DNA of 64,000 bases from Candidatus Frankia alpina (GCF_902806485.1 NZ_CADCWT010000001.1:1-64000); one strand, 5' to 3'; counted from the first letter of the stretch, positions 37,382 to 47,463 are shown. Program-made: numbers and translations. Notes: generated by a model from the sequence alone, not told the origin.

Positions 37382-37807
37382 GTGCCCAGCACCCGCGCAG
37401 TACTGCGGACCGCGGCCGTCGGCGCGACCGGCGCCGTGGCGGCAGGCCTGTTTGGCGCCGTCCCCGCCGGCGCGTCCACCCCGATCCAGGCGACCGGCTG
37501 CACCGTCACCGCCTGGCCGCCCAGCGGCGGCTCGACGATCTTCGCGAACGGCGGCATCACCTGCGACCCCCGGTACTCGGGCAACATGCAGATCAGCAAC
37601 CAGCTGCGGAAGTACGCGAACGGGCAGTGGACGTCCGTCGGGACCCCGGTCAAGAAGTCTTACTGGGGCGGCAGCGGCGTCGGCGAGGGCACCTCGGTGC
37701 CCTGCAGCTTCGACGGCCAGGCACAGTTCAAGACCGTGACCACCGGCACCGCGGACGGTGTGTCGACCACGGACACCTCCTCGAGCACCACCTACTCCTG
37801 CTTCTGA
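37382..37807 (+). CDS. Small secreted protein with four cysteines
   Basis: GTG 37382 follows a strong TGGAGGAAA site. The 141-residue product has a Sec-type signal peptide with cleavage after AGAS. The mature part is ~105 residues rich in Ser/Thr/Gly with four cysteines (GCTVT, ITCD, VPCS, YSCF), enough for two disulfides, and a predicted all-beta fold. I recognise no family. It lies 94 bases after the SnoaL-like gene on the same strand and could be the last member of that operon. Confidence 0.65.
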   Translation: MPSTRAVLRTAAVGATGAVAAGLFGAVPAGASTPIQATGCTVTAWPPSGGSTIFANGGITCDPRYSGNMQISNQLRKYANGQWTSVGTPVKKSYWGGSGVGEGTSVPCSFDGQAQFKTVTTGTADGVSTTDTSSSTTYSCF

Positions 37808-37975
37808 TCCACCGCTGGTGAACCCGGCGCCGGTACCGGCCACGTGTCGGTACCGGTCCGGTGGGGCCGGACCGGGCGAATCACGACAAAAGGCGCAGAT
37901 ATGGGACCGAGTCCCGGCCATCGACTTCGCCGGTTAAGACACCGATTGTACGGCCTACCGGCGGCGCCGCGCGGC

Positions 37976-38770
37976 TCACACCACCGTTTCGGCGGAACTC
38001 GCCAGCGCCGCGGAATCCGACTTCCCGCCCGTGCTGTCAATGACGGTCCCCCGGTGTTCACCGCGACAGATCGCCGTCATCGCCCCCTGCTGCTCGATAT
38101 CGAAGATATGCAACGGGATGCCAAAGTCGCGGGCGAGAATGAATGCCGACTGATCCATGACGCGCAGGCCCCTGCTGATCACCTCGTCGTAGCTGAGGTG
38201 AGAAAATCGCCGGGCGTCCGGGTTGATCTTCGGGTCGCTGTCGTAGACGCCGTCGACGCCGTCCTTGGCGGCGAGCACCGCGTCGGCACCCAGCTCCAGC
38301 GCACGCTGCACCGCCGGGTAGTCGGTGGTGAGGAAGGGCTGGCCGTTCCCGCAGGCGAGAATGACCGTGGCCCCCTTCTCCAGCAGGTGCACGGCTCGCA
38401 GCCGGATATAGGGCTCGGCCACCGCCGGGACCGGGACCGCCGTCATGACCCGCAGGTTGTCCTCCCCGAGGGCGGTCAGCTTGCCCCGCAGCAACAGACT
38501 GTTGATGACGGTACCGAGCATCCCGATGTTGTCGGCCTCGACCCGATCGATTCCCCACCGGTCCGACTGGTTGCCGCGGAAGAGGTTTCCACCGCCAACG
38601 ACGATCGCCACCTCGACCCCGGACTGACGCACCGCGATGATTTCCCGGGCGAGATGTTCCAGCGCATTCGAATCGAAGCCGAATTCGGCGGAACCGGCGA
38701 TCGCCCGGCCACTTAGTTTTACGACCACTCGACGGTATTTGGCCACAGTCTCCCGCTTCCCCTTTTCCAT
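37976..38770 (-). CDS. pyrH: UMP kinase (uridylate kinase), stand-alone
   Basis: The 264-residue amino-acid-kinase fold has the PyrH motifs RRVVVKLSG, VAIVVGGGNLFRG and TDYPAVQRALELGADAVLAA. DGVDGVYDSDPKINPDA and a VMDQSAFILAR segment follow. It phosphorylates UMP to UDP. At the usual KLSGE site the Glu is Arg (KLSGR). It is not in the rpsB-tsf-pyrH-frr operon expected for the housekeeping gene, so it may be a paralogue; the rest of the genome is not visible. The start is ATG 38770; ATG 38770's neighbour VAKYRRVVVK region could also begin translation. Confidence 0.85.
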   Translation of the reverse strand: MEKGKRETVAKYRRVVVKLSGRAIAGSAEFGFDSNALEHLAREIIAVRQSGVEVAIVVGGGNLFRGNQSDRWGIDRVEADNIGMLGTVINSLLLRGKLTALGEDNLRVMTAVPVPAVAEPYIRLRAVHLLEKGATVILACGNGQPFLTTDYPAVQRALELGADAVLAAKDGVDGVYDSDPKINPDARRFSHLSYDEVISRGLRVMDQSAFILARDFGIPLHIFDIEQQGAMTAICRGEHRGTVIDSTGGKSDSAALASSAETVV

Positions 38771-39028
38771 CGTGCGATCTTAACGTAGCCGGGCCAATGA
38801 TCGATCGTGAGCCCAGGAAGTACTGGGTACACGGTAGAGCACCCGACTCCCGGCGCCACGCCATGACCAGCCGGCCACGAAAACAACCCGCACCGGCCGC
38901 AGCGCGTCAGGCGCCGACGAGGGCCTGCCCCGGCCGCGGCGCCCTGCCGACCCAGCGCTCCACGATGATCGGCGCTCCCGCCGTCATCGCGTCACAGCGA
39001 TGTCACCACCGGGGCGGGGCCGGCGGTG
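38771..39028. other. Gap between pyrH and the VOC gene
   Basis: About 260 bases upstream of pyrH. It is moderately AT-rich immediately before the start (TTAACGTAGC on the plus strand), then GC-rich. I see no gene or structured element. Confidence 0.3.
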
Positions 39029-39382
39029 CTAAGGCGCGATGTGCAGGTACTCGAACACCGTCCCGTCGGGGTGTTCGGCGATCAGTCGGGTCCCGTTGGG
39101 TGACTCGCCGGGCCCTTCGATCAGTGCACCACCTGCCGAGATGATCGTGGTGGCGACAGCGTCGAGATCATCGGCGAGCACCGTCGCAGCCCGGTTGCGC
39201 AACGGCGCCAGCGCGGCGGGCGTGCCTGCCACCAGGAGGAAGGGGCCGACCCACGCCAGCTCGACATCGCGGAAGCCGAAGCGACGCGTGGGCGCATCAC
39301 CAGCCAGTCGCTGGTAGAGGGGCAGCGCGGCGTCGAGCGATTCGACGTAGATCCGAGCGAGCACCTCACGGATTGGACTCAC
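39029..39382 (-). CDS. Glyoxalase/VOC-superfamily protein
   Basis: The 117-residue protein has the beta-alpha-beta-beta-beta pattern of one vicinal-oxygen-chelate module duplicated in short form: VLARIYVESLDAALPLYQRL, then AWVGPFLLVAG, ADDLDAVATTIISAGG, LIAEHPDGTVFEYLHIAP. The start is GTG 39382. It is short for a fully duplicated glyoxalase I, so the function (metal-dependent enzyme or binding protein) is undetermined. It lies just downstream of the tRNA-Pro terminator on the same strand. Confidence 0.65.
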   Translation of the reverse strand: MSPIREVLARIYVESLDAALPLYQRLAGDAPTRRFGFRDVELAWVGPFLLVAGTPAALAPLRNRAATVLADDLDAVATTIISAGGALIEGPGESPNGTRLIAEHPDGTVFEYLHIAP

Positions 39383-39420
39383 AGCGCGACGCTACCTCGC
39401 CCTGCCTGAAGCCATGACGA

Positions 39421-39466
39421 AAGCCCTGGTCCGGCTCTCCCTTAGGAGCCTGTGACCAGGGCTTTT
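39421..39466 (-). terminator. Terminator of tRNA-Pro
   Basis: AAAGCCCTGGTC (39421-39432) pairs perfectly with GACCAGGGCTTT (39455-39466). An inner GGCTC/GAGCC helix extends the structure. It begins five bases after the encoded CCA of the tRNA. Confidence 0.85.
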
Positions 39467-39470
39467 GCGT

Positions 39471-39547
<77 letters not shown>

Positions 39548-39652
39548 GACCGAGTTGAAGCATACCCGACGGACCAGTGGTTGCGGGCAGGGGGTGGCCG
39601 CGGTTTCGGCCGAGCCTCAGGCCGGACCCCACGGCCAGGCCAGACCCGGCGG

Positions 39653-40588
39653 TCAGGCAGAGCCCGCGGTCAGGCAGAGCAGCGTCGCCTCGGGGCGGCA
39701 GCCGAGGCGCACCGGCGCGAAGGGCGAGGTCCCCAGGCCCGGGGACACGTGCAGCCAGGACCTTCCCGCGGCGGTCACGTGGCGGGACAGCCCGCGGACC
39801 CGGGAGCGGTCGAGCCCGCAGTTGCTCACCAGCGCCCCGATCCCAGGCAGCCGGATCTGGCCGCCGTGGGTGTGACCCGACAGGATGAGCCCGACGCCAT
39901 CCGCGGTGAAGGCGTCGAGCACCCGGGGTTCGGGCGTGTGCGACAGGCCGAGCGCGAGCTGCGTGCCGGGCTCCGGCGCGCCCGCAACGAGGTCGGGCCG
40001 GTCGCGGCGCAGCCGGGCGTCGTCGACCCCGCGCGCGTCGATCCGGCTGCCGCCGACGGCCAGGACAGCCCGAGTGTTGGTCAGCTCGATCCAGCCGCTC
40101 GCCGCGGCCAGGTCCTTGGCGAGGCCCGCCCAGTCCAGCGGGACGCCGGTCGGCTCGGCCGGCGCGGCGCGGCGCAGGTACCGGTGCGGACTGCGCAGCG
40201 TGGGGACGAAGTAGTCGTTGTTCCCGGGGACGAACACACCCGGAAACGAGTACAGCGGCTCCAGCGCGCCGAGCAGCGGATCGCGGGCATCCTCGGCGCA
40301 GAGTACGTCGCCGGTGAGGGCGATCAGGTCCGGCACCAACCGAGCCAGATCCACCAGCCAGGCGAGCTTGCCCCGCTGGCGCGCCGTGACGTGCAGGTCG
40401 GACAGGTGCAGTACGCGCAGCGGGCGTGAGCCGGCTGGGAGGGTGGGGATCGACAGCCGACGCAGCGTGTAGGCGTTGCACTCGTAGAGCGCGCCGTAGG
40501 CGAGCGTGCCCGCTCCGGCCGTCGCGACCGACGCCCCGAGTCCCGCAACCGCGCTTCTCGCCCCCGCACCCGCACTCGCACTCGCCAC
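39653..40588 (-). CDS. Metallophosphoesterase, membrane-proximal
   Basis: The calcineurin-like phosphoesterase has all metal-site blocks: [23 protein letters not shown] and [15 protein letters not shown] 40588 follows a GAGGAGG site; the N-terminal Ala/Gly/Val-rich helix ([20 protein letters not shown]) may anchor it in the membrane, as in YkuE-type enzymes. Length is ~311 residues. The substrate is unknown. It matches a conserved neighbour of the YqeY and PBP genes in mycobacteria. Confidence 0.85.
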   Translation of the reverse strand: MASASAGAGARSAVAGLGASVATAGAGTLAYGALYECNAYTLRRLSIPTLPAGSRPLRVLHLSDLHVTARQRGKLAWLVDLARLVPDLIALTGDVLCAEDARDPLLGALEPLYSFPGVFVPGNNDYFVPTLRSPHRYLRRAAPAEPTGVPLDWAGLAKDLAAASGWIELTNTRAVLAVGGSRIDARGVDDARLRRDRPDLVAGAPEPGTQLALGLSHTPEPRVLDAFTADGVGLILSGHTHGGQIRLPGIGALVSNCGLDRSRVRGLSRHVTAAGRSWLHVSPGLGTSPFAPVRLGCRPEATLLCLTAGSA

Positions 40589-40837
40589 CACAACCTCCTC
40601 GGCCCGGCTCCTCGATGCTCCTCGACGCCCCGACCGGCCGCCTCGTCCGCGCCGGCGCCGCCCGATCGGCCCGAGGGTCCCACCGCGGGAGAGGGACCAC
40701 ATCCCGGGGCGACGGCCTGCCAGAGGCCGCGCACCACAGTCTCATCCCCGGTTCGCCGCGGCCGGGCGCCACCCCGGCCGGCCACCGCCGTGGCCAGGCG
40801 TGACCAGCTCACCCGCGGACCATAGGCTGCGTTGACT

Positions 40838-41314
40838 ATGAGCACCCCCACGGAACGGAGCACGCTGCAGCAGCGGCTCCGCGCCGACCTGACCACCGCG
40901 ATGAAGGCTCGTGACGAGCTGCGGACGTCCACCCTCCGGCTGGCGCTGGCCGCCGTGAAGGACGCGGAGGTCGCCGGCACCGCCGCCCGTGTCCTCGACG
41001 ATGCGGAGGTCTCGAAGGTCCTGACCCGCGAGGTGAAGAAGCGGCGGGAGGCGGCGGACGCCTACGCTGCGGCCGGTCGCGCCGAAAAGGCCGAGCGGGA
41101 GCGCGTCGAGGGCGAGGTGCTGGGCGAGTACCTGCCCCGTCAGCTCGGCGACGACGAGCTGGCCGCCATCATCGACCGCGTGCTCGCCGAACTGGACCTG
41201 TCCGGGCCGAGGGCGATCGGGCCGGCGATGAAGTCCGTGCAGGCCGCCGTGGCCGGCCGGGCCGAGGGCGGCCGGGTTGCCGCGATGGTGAAGGCCAGAC
41301 TCGCCGGCGCCTGA
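40838..41314 (+). CDS. GatB/YqeY-domain protein
   Basis: The 158-residue helical protein resembles the C-terminal tRNA-binding domain of GatB: LQQRLRADLTTAMKARDELR, TLRLALAAVKDAEV, EVKKRREAADAYAAAGR, EYLPRQLGDDELAAII and GPAMKSVQAAVAGRAEGGRV. It is probably RNA-associated; the function of free-standing YqeY is not established. ATG 40838 is chosen over TTG 40832. It diverges from the metallophosphoesterase gene. Confidence 0.88.
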   Translation: MSTPTERSTLQQRLRADLTTAMKARDELRTSTLRLALAAVKDAEVAGTAARVLDDAEVSKVLTREVKKRREAADAYAAAGRAEKAERERVEGEVLGEYLPRQLGDDELAAIIDRVLAELDLSGPRAIGPAMKSVQAAVAGRAEGGRVAAMVKARLAGA

Positions 41315-41340
41315 CCGCCGTCACAGCGCGACGCCAGCCG

Positions 41341-41378
41341 GCGCTACTCGGGCGCCGCCGCGCTACTCAGGCGCCGCG
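41341..41378. repeat. Two 19-bp tandem repeats between convergent genes
   Basis: GCGCTACTCGGGCGCCGCC (41341-41359) and GCGCTACTCAGGCGCCGCG (41360-41378) differ at two positions. They fill part of the 135-base gap between the YqeY and PBP genes. GGCGCC cores are self-complementary, so a hairpin terminator role is possible. Confidence 0.6.
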
Positions 41379-41449
41379 GCGCTGCGTGCGGTTGCCGCGC
41401 GGCCGGCCGGGCCAGGCCAGCGGGTCGTTCCCGGAGCTGGCCGGCGAGC

Positions 41450-44047
41450 TCAGTTGCTCGCGCAGATTCGCCCCGAAGGTGCCCGCCCGGCAGCCGGCGG
41501 GACGGGCTGACCCAGCCCCGCCGGCGGTGAACCTCCAGGCAGCACCGGCGCACCGGTCAACCCGCCGGAGACCGCGAGCCTGATCTCCGTGTTGATGGAG
41601 ACCGGGCCGCCGGGCCCCGGGGACATGTACACCACGATCCCGGGGGCGACCGGCGCGGGAACCGGCTGCGACGTGACATGGAATCCAAGCTGGACGAGTA
41701 TCTGCTCGGCTATCTGCTGTGGCTGGCCGACCACGTTCGGCAGGACCTTCACCGGCACCTGCGGCTGGGTGTCGTCCGGCGCCGGCAGCGGCTCGACCGG
41801 TAGGCCCAGGCCATTGATCGTCCGGGTCATGGTCCGGGACCAGACCTGTGCCGGATACCCGCCGCCGAAGACGTTGCGGCCGAGCACATTGGTCAGCGGA
41901 TGCGAGGTCGGCCCGCGCGGGTCGGCGAGGGTGACCGCCGCGGCGAGTTGCGGGATGTAACCGACGAACGACGCGGTGCTGAAGCCCTCGGCGGTGCCCG
42001 TCTTGCCCGCGGCCGGCCGGCCGATCTGCCCGTTGCCGCTGGCCGTCCCGTGGTTGATGACGCCCTCCAGCACCGCACTGGCCGTGTCCGCGATCTTCGG
42101 ATCGAGCACCTGTTCGCAGGGCGCGCCGGCGTTGAACGGCAGTGGCCGATCCGCGCCGCCGACCCGCTGCGTGATCGCGAGGACGGTGCGCGGGTCACAG
42201 CGGCGCCCCCGCGCCGCCAGCGTCGAATAGGCGGTGGCGAGATCCATCGTGCTGATTTCGTTGGAGCCGAGGATCGAGGAGCCGTCGACGCGGCTGATCC
42301 CGTCGATCCCCTTGCATTCCGGGTCGTCGTTGTTCTGCGGGCGGATCCGGCAGGAGGAGACGCCCATCCGGCGGGCGACCTCGGCCGTCTTCAACACGCC
42401 CAGCTTCTCGGCGAGCTGGATGTAGTAGGTGTTGACCGACCCCCAGGTGGCGGTCGTCAGCGAGTAGAAACCGTCCTCGCTCGGATCGGCGTTGCCGTAG
42501 CAGTTCTTGTTTTGCGGATCCGGGTTCGGGAAGACGTTGGAGTGATAGCAGACGGGGGCGTGCAGCGTCGTCGACAGCGGCAGGCCGGACTCGAGCGCGG
42601 AGATCAGGGTGAACACCTTGAAGGTCGACCCGGGGGAGAACGAGTCCTCGTCGACCGGGTAGATCTCCTTCGTGTGCACGAAATCCGTCGACAGGCTCGC
42701 CGGCTGGCCGTCGTCCGTCGCCCCGTACTCCCGGTTGATTGCGACGGCGAGCACCTGGCCCGTACCCGGCTGCATCATCGCGACGCTCGCCGCCACCCGG
42801 TTGCCGATCGGGATGACCTCCGTGGCGGCCGACTGCGCGGCCTGCTCCGCTACCGGGTCCAACGTCGTTCTGATGGTCAGCCCGCCCTCGAACAGCAGCC
42901 TGCGGGCGTCTTCCTCGGTGGGGGCGAAGGTTCGGTCCTTCAGGAGCTGCTGGCGGACCAGCGCGCAGAAGAACGGCGCGCCCGAGTCGGCGCACGGGTC
43001 GGCCGACCGCGCGGGGCGGTCGAGTACCAGCTCGCTGTCGTGCGCCCGGCGGAAGTCGGCCTGGCTGAGGTGATGTAGCTCCAGCATCCGGTCGAGCACC
43101 ACGTTGCGCCGTTCCCGGGCGGTCTGCGGATGCAGCACCGGATTGAAGGCGGTCGGATTCTTCACGAGACCGGCTAGGGTCGCCGCCTGCGGCAGGGTGA
43201 GCCGCTCCACGTCGACGTTGAAGTAGTGTTTCGCCGCGACCTCGATGCCGTAGGCGCCGTCGCCGAAATAGGCGATGTTGAGATATCGCTCGAGGATCTC
43301 GTCCTTGCTCAGATGCGCCTCGAGGTAGAGCGCGTACCGCGCCTCCCGCAGCTTGCGCCGCACGGTCTGCTCGGTGGCGGCCTTCTTCTCCGCCGGCGTG
43401 GTGGCCGACATCAGCAGAACGTTCTTGACGTACTGCTGGGTCAGCGTGGACCCACCCTGGGTCACCTCACCGTTTTCCCGGTTGGTCAGATAGGCGCGGA
43501 TGAGGCCCTTGTAGTCCAGCCCGTCGTGTTCGTAGAAACGCGAGTCCTCGATGTCGACGACGGGCCGGCGCATCACCTGGGGAACCCGGCTCAGCGGGAC
43601 AATCTCGCGGTTCTGCTCGCCGGACAGGACGGCGATCTGATTGCCGCGAGCGTCGAGGATGCGCGAGGCCTGCGCGAGCGGGGGAACCGTGAGGTTCGGC
43701 GACAGATCCATGAAGTCGTCGGCGCTGTCCTTGACGGTCAGCCCCACCGCGCCGACCACCGGCAGCGCGAGCATGCCGACCAGCACCCCGGCCACAACGC
43801 TGAGCAAGCCCAACCCAGCCAGTCGGCTAGCCATACGGCGCGTGCGGCGGCCCCCTGTGCCGCTTCGGCCCCCGGTACCGCTTCGGCCGACGATGCCGCC
43901 CCGGCCGTTCGAGCCGCGCGAGGCGACGACGGAAGGTCTCGGTCGGTAGAGGTCACCGACCTCGCGGCCCCGCGCGGAACCGGCGGACGCCGACCCGGCC
44001 GGCGCCGGCCGGCGCCGAGGGGGCGGCTGCCCAGGGGGCGTGGTCAT
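41450..44047 (-). CDS. Class A penicillin-binding protein (transglycosylase/transpeptidase) with PASTA domain
   Basis: The 865-residue cell-wall synthase has a disordered basic cytoplasmic tail and one transmembrane helix. The GT51 transglycosylase has catalytic Glu in DIEDSRFYEHDGLDYKG, then GGSTLTQQYVKN. The transpeptidase has SxxK as SPGSTFKVF, SxN as SVNTYY and the KTGTAEG box. A C-terminal PASTA domain (LPNVVGQPQQIAEQILVQLG) and a Pro-rich tail follow. PASTA domains bind muropeptides or beta-lactams. It corresponds in position to mycobacterial ponA2, next to the divergent whiB4-like gene. Confidence 0.94.
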   Translation of the reverse strand: MTTPPGQPPPRRRPAPAGSASAGSARGREVGDLYRPRPSVVASRGSNGRGGIVGRSGTGGRSGTGGRRTRRMASRLAGLGLLSVVAGVLVGMLALPVVGAVGLTVKDSADDFMDLSPNLTVPPLAQASRILDARGNQIAVLSGEQNREIVPLSRVPQVMRRPVVDIEDSRFYEHDGLDYKGLIRAYLTNRENGEVTQGGSTLTQQYVKNVLLMSATTPAEKKAATEQTVRRKLREARYALYLEAHLSKDEILERYLNIAYFGDGAYGIEVAAKHYFNVDVERLTLPQAATLAGLVKNPTAFNPVLHPQTARERRNVVLDRMLELHHLSQADFRRAHDSELVLDRPARSADPCADSGAPFFCALVRQQLLKDRTFAPTEEDARRLLFEGGLTIRTTLDPVAEQAAQSAATEVIPIGNRVAASVAMMQPGTGQVLAVAINREYGATDDGQPASLSTDFVHTKEIYPVDEDSFSPGSTFKVFTLISALESGLPLSTTLHAPVCYHSNVFPNPDPQNKNCYGNADPSEDGFYSLTTATWGSVNTYYIQLAEKLGVLKTAEVARRMGVSSCRIRPQNNDDPECKGIDGISRVDGSSILGSNEISTMDLATAYSTLAARGRRCDPRTVLAITQRVGGADRPLPFNAGAPCEQVLDPKIADTASAVLEGVINHGTASGNGQIGRPAAGKTGTAEGFSTASFVGYIPQLAAAVTLADPRGPTSHPLTNVLGRNVFGGGYPAQVWSRTMTRTINGLGLPVEPLPAPDDTQPQVPVKVLPNVVGQPQQIAEQILVQLGFHVTSQPVPAPVAPGIVVYMSPGPGGPVSINTEIRLAVSGGLTGAPVLPGGSPPAGLGQPVPPAAGRAPSGRICASN

Positions 44048-44599
44048 CGGCGGATCTCCGTCCAGCCAGGCTGGGACACCAGTCTGAGCATACGGGCCAA
44101 CATCTGATCAACCCTCCTCACCCCCGATGGGGAAGCCGGTACAACGACGGTCAGGAGACCGCCCAAGCGGGGCGATAAGGCCTCGACCTGGGGCGCCGCA
44201 ATTGCGGCGGCGGGTGGCTTGGTCGGCCTCCGACGGCGAGCCTCGGATTAACGTGACGACCTCCACATCACCACGCCCGACGCGGGCCCACCATGCCCAC
44301 CAACGGGCTACCGGGTTGGAGTGGGCTTTGTGTGGAAGTTCCCATGTCAGCCAGACATCGGGACCATGGAGGAACCACTAGACCTCCAGCGCGATACCTG
44401 AATGTCACCCATTCGACATACGGTTGTCACAGACCGCACTACTGAGGCGATCCGGATCAATGGCCCGGACTAGTCATATGGACAACCACCCGTGTGGGGT
44501 CTGTGCCGTGGCCACGGCACTCCGTACGGTTTCGGGTCAACGCCACGTCACCACCCGCACGGGCCCCCTGACCCGGACTCGAGAAGAAAGGCAGGTGGC
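44048..44599. other. Divergent promoter region between PBP and WhiB genes
   Basis: A 552-base gap without a supported gene. The part 44390-44490 is AT-richer than its surroundings and probably holds the WhiB promoter, with TTGTCA at ~44425 and TAGTCAT at ~44471 as weak element candidates. No clear operator was seen. The WhiB ATG has a modest GGCAGGTGG ribosome site. Confidence 0.4.
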
Positions 44600-44956
44600 A
44601 TGACCAGAAGCCTGGCCCCCGCCGTCAGCACGACCCACCGCGTCAACCCGACCCGCCTTGTGGGTTCCACCGTCGACGGCGACTGGACGGCCCACGCCGC
44701 CTGTCGCGACCTCGACCCGGATGAGCTGTTCGTCCAGGGCGCCGCCCAGAACCGGGTGAAGACCCGGTGCTTCGGCTGCGCCGTCCGCACCGAGTGCCTC
44801 GCCGACGCCCTCGACAACCACGTCGAGTTCGGCGTCTGGGGCGGCATGACCGAACGGGAGCGCCGAGCGCTGCTGCGTCGCCGCCCGGACGTCACGTCCT
44901 GGCGCAAGCTGCTCGCCGACGCCCAGGCTGATCATCGGTCAGCGTCCGCCGGTTAG
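44600..44956 (+). CDS. WhiB-family Fe-S transcription factor (WhiB4/WblA-like)
   Basis: The 118-residue protein has the four Fe-S cysteines in WhiB order: AACRDLDPDELF, then CFGCAVRTEC (C-x2-C-x5-C). The WhiB turn GVWGGMTERERRAL and a basic C-terminal region follow. It should carry an O2/NO-sensitive 4Fe-4S cluster and bind the principal sigma factor. Divergent placement beside a class A PBP and ahead of two ArsA-like ATPases matches whiB4 in mycobacteria and wblA in Streptomyces, so it is probably that orthologue. The link rests on synteny. Confidence 0.93.
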   Translation: MTRSLAPAVSTTHRVNPTRLVGSTVDGDWTAHAACRDLDPDELFVQGAAQNRVKTRCFGCAVRTECLADALDNHVEFGVWGGMTERERRALLRRRPDVTSWRKLLADAQADHRSASAG

Positions 44957-45061
44957 CCAGCATCACCGGCACGGGCCCGCCAGCCCGTGACCAGCACCCG
45001 ATTCCGCCCGAGGACAGCGTCGTCCCGGTTCGGAACGCAGTCCTCGCCGCCGGCCGAGTCT

Positions 45062-46435
45062 TCAGCCGGCCCGTTCCAGCCGCTCGACCCGAGCCAGCGC
45101 GTCGCCGATCTCACGCAACCCCACCAGGTCGTGCACGTCCTCGGACAGCGCCTCCACCTCCACCAGCGGGGTGTCGGGATGGGCGCTGGTGAACCGCTCC
45201 CGCAGCCGCGCCTCCCTGCTGGCCAACCGCACCCGCTCAGCGTGAATGCGTAGCACCGCCGCCGCGAGTGGATGCTCCCCGTGCTCGTCGAGGTTCTCGG
45301 CGGCCGCCAGGCTGCGCTCGGCGGTGAGCACCGTCGCGTCGCTGTGGTGCGTCCGGTTCACCACCAGCCCGGCCAGCGGCATCCCCTCCGCGTCAAGCCG
45401 GTCGACGAAGTACGACGCCTCGCGCAGCGCCGCCGCCTCGGGCGCGGCGACGACGACAAACGAGGTGCCGGGATTGCCGAGCAGGCGGTAGGTCTCCTCC
45501 GCCCGGGCGCGGAAGCCGCCGAACATCGTCTCCAGGGCGGCGACGAACTGGCTGACATCCATGAGCAGCTGGGCGCCGAGCACCTTGGTGATCACCTTGG
45601 TGAACATGCCGAGGCCGACGCCGAGCACCTTTGCATAGGCCCGGCCGCCGGCCTTGGCCGGCGCGAGCAGCAGGCGCAGCAGGCGCCCGTCGAGGAAGGT
45701 GCCCAGCCGCGTCGGCGCGTCGAGGAAGTCCAGGGCCGACCGGGTGGGCGGCGTGTCGACGACGATGAGGTCCCACTCGCCGGTCGCGTCGAGCTGGCCG
45801 AGCTTCTCCATCGCCATGTACTCCTGCGTCCCGGAGAAGGAGGACGACAGCGACTGGTAAAACGGGTTCGCGAGCAGCGCCTCGGCTCGCTCGGGCGTGC
45901 TGTGCGCCAGGACGATCTCGTCGAAGGTCCGCTTCATGTCGAGCATCATCGCGTCGAGGCGCCCGCCGGCGGAGCCGTCGACCCCGGCCACCTCGCGCGG
46001 GGAGTTGTCGAGCGCGGTCAGTCCCAGCGACTGGGCGAGCCGGCGGGCCGGGTCGATGGTCAGGACCACCACGTCGCGCCCGCGCTCGGCGGCGCGCAGC
46101 GCCAGCGCCGCGGCCGTGGTGGTCTTGCCGACGCCGCCCGAGCCGCAGCAGACGATGATGCGCTCAGTGTCGAGCATCGCGTCGACGTCGAGCATCGGCG
46201 CCCCCGCCGGGTGCGGCCGGACCCGGCGGGTCGCGGACCCGGCGGACCGGGCCGCAGCACGTCCCGCCGACCCTGCGGAGCGGCGCCACGTGCCCTCGGT
46301 CTTCGCCCCGCTCCCCCCGGTGCCCGCCTTCGCGGTGCCGGCCGCCTTCGCCGGTCTCGCCGTGGCTCTGGTCGACCGGGAACTCGCCTCGACCTGCGGC
46401 CGATCGTCGCCGGGCGTCGGGCCCACGGCGCTCAC
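45062..46435 (-). CDS. ArsA/GET3-like ATPase (second of a pair)
   Basis: The 457-residue protein has a ~80-residue Ala/Gly/Arg-rich tail followed by an ArsA-type deviant Walker [16 protein letters not shown]. The switch [12 protein letters not shown] and [17 protein letters not shown] (A-loop/Walker B-like) are present. It is related to anion-pump ATPases and tail-anchored-protein targeting factors; no arsenite-binding cysteine triad is evident. GTG 46435 overlaps the stop of the companion gene (GTGA), so the two are co-translated and probably form a heterodimer. It corresponds to mycobacterial Rv3679/Rv3680. Confidence 0.9.
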   Translation of the reverse strand: MSAVGPTPGDDRPQVEASSRSTRATARPAKAAGTAKAGTGGSGAKTEGTWRRSAGSAGRAAARSAGSATRRVRPHPAGAPMLDVDAMLDTERIIVCCGSGGVGKTTTAAALALRAAERGRDVVVLTIDPARRLAQSLGLTALDNSPREVAGVDGSAGGRLDAMMLDMKRTFDEIVLAHSTPERAEALLANPFYQSLSSSFSGTQEYMAMEKLGQLDATGEWDLIVVDTPPTRSALDFLDAPTRLGTFLDGRLLRLLLAPAKAGGRAYAKVLGVGLGMFTKVITKVLGAQLLMDVSQFVAALETMFGGFRARAEETYRLLGNPGTSFVVVAAPEAAALREASYFVDRLDAEGMPLAGLVVNRTHHSDATVLTAERSLAAAENLDEHGEHPLAAAVLRIHAERVRLASREARLRERFTSAHPDTPLVEVEALSEDVHDLVGLREIGDALARVERLERAG

Positions 46436-47463
46436 CCCACCATCTGCTGCGCGCGCAGCATCTCCGCAAACCGGTAGATCGTGCCGACATCGACCCCGTC
46501 CGCGACCAGCGGCATCTCGTACACCGGGCGGCCGAGCGCGGCGATCTCGGCCCGCTCGGCCGTCTCCAGCACCACCCGGTCGGCGTGCTGGGCCGCCTCC
46601 CAGGCCAACGCGTCGACCAGGTCTCGAGTCGGCTCCAGGCCCGCCTCCTTGATCCCGGCGGCGAGTTCCTCCCGGTCGAGCTCACCCCGCCGGGCCAGCC
46701 GCGACTGGCTGGCCTTCAGCAGCGGCGAGCGCGCCATGTTGACGATCACCCCGCCGAGCGGCAGCCCGACCCGGGTGAGCTCGGCGACGCCGTCCACGGT
46801 CTCCTGGACGGGCATCTCCTCCAGCAATGTGACCAGATGCACGGCGGCACGTTCGGGCCGCAACACTGCCATCACGCTGTCGGCCTGGGCACGGATGGGA
46901 CCCATCTTGGCCAGGCCGGCGACCTCGGCGGTCACGTTGAGGAAGCGGGAGATCCGCCCGGTGGGCGGCGCGTCGAGCACGACCGCGTCATAGGCAAGCC
47001 CCCCCGGACGGGTGGCATCAGGACGGTTGACGGCCTCTTTCACCTTGCCGGTGAGCAGCACGTCGCGCACCCCGGGCGCGACCGTGGTCGCGAAATCCAC
47101 CGCGCCAATCTTGCTCAGTGCCTTCCCGGCCCGGCGCAGGTTGTAGAACATCTCCAGGTATTCCAGCAGGGCCTCGTCCGCGTCGATCGCGAGCGCGAAC
47201 ACCTCGCCGCCGCCGGGCGCGCTGGCCACCTTGCGCTCCTGGTAGGGCAGCGGCGGGGTGTCGAACAACTGTGCGATCTGTTGGCGGCCCTCGACCTCGG
47301 TGAGCAGGATCCGGCGACCGCCGGTAGCCAGCGCCACCGCGAGCGCACCCGCCATCGTCGTCTTACCGGTTCCGCCCTTGCCGGTGACGATATGTAGCCG
47401 ACGGTCCCACGGACCGCCCGCCTCGTCGTCGGGGTCCTCGGTAACGGTGCGCTTGCCGCTCAC
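46432..47463 (-). CDS. ArsA/GET3-like ATPase (first of a pair)
   Basis: The deviant Walker [19 protein letters not shown] is intact, followed by [16 protein letters not shown] and [21 protein letters not shown] 47463 (VSGKRT) is taken as start; ATG 47499 would add 12 residues. About 343 residues, no N-terminal tail, so it differs in architecture from its partner. The gene diverges from the DUF4177 gene. The pair is conserved downstream of WhiB4/WblA in actinobacteria. Confidence 0.9.
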   Translation of the reverse strand: MSGKRTVTEDPDDEAGGPWDRRLHIVTGKGGTGKTTMAGALAVALATGGRRILLTEVEGRQQIAQLFDTPPLPYQERKVASAPGGGEVFALAIDADEALLEYLEMFYNLRRAGKALSKIGAVDFATTVAPGVRDVLLTGKVKEAVNRPDATRPGGLAYDAVVLDAPPTGRISRFLNVTAEVAGLAKMGPIRAQADSVMAVLRPERAAVHLVTLLEEMPVQETVDGVAELTRVGLPLGGVIVNMARSPLLKASQSRLARRGELDREELAAGIKEAGLEPTRDLVDALAWEAAQHADRVVLETAERAEIAALGRPVYEMPLVADGVDVGTIYRFAEMLRAQQMVG

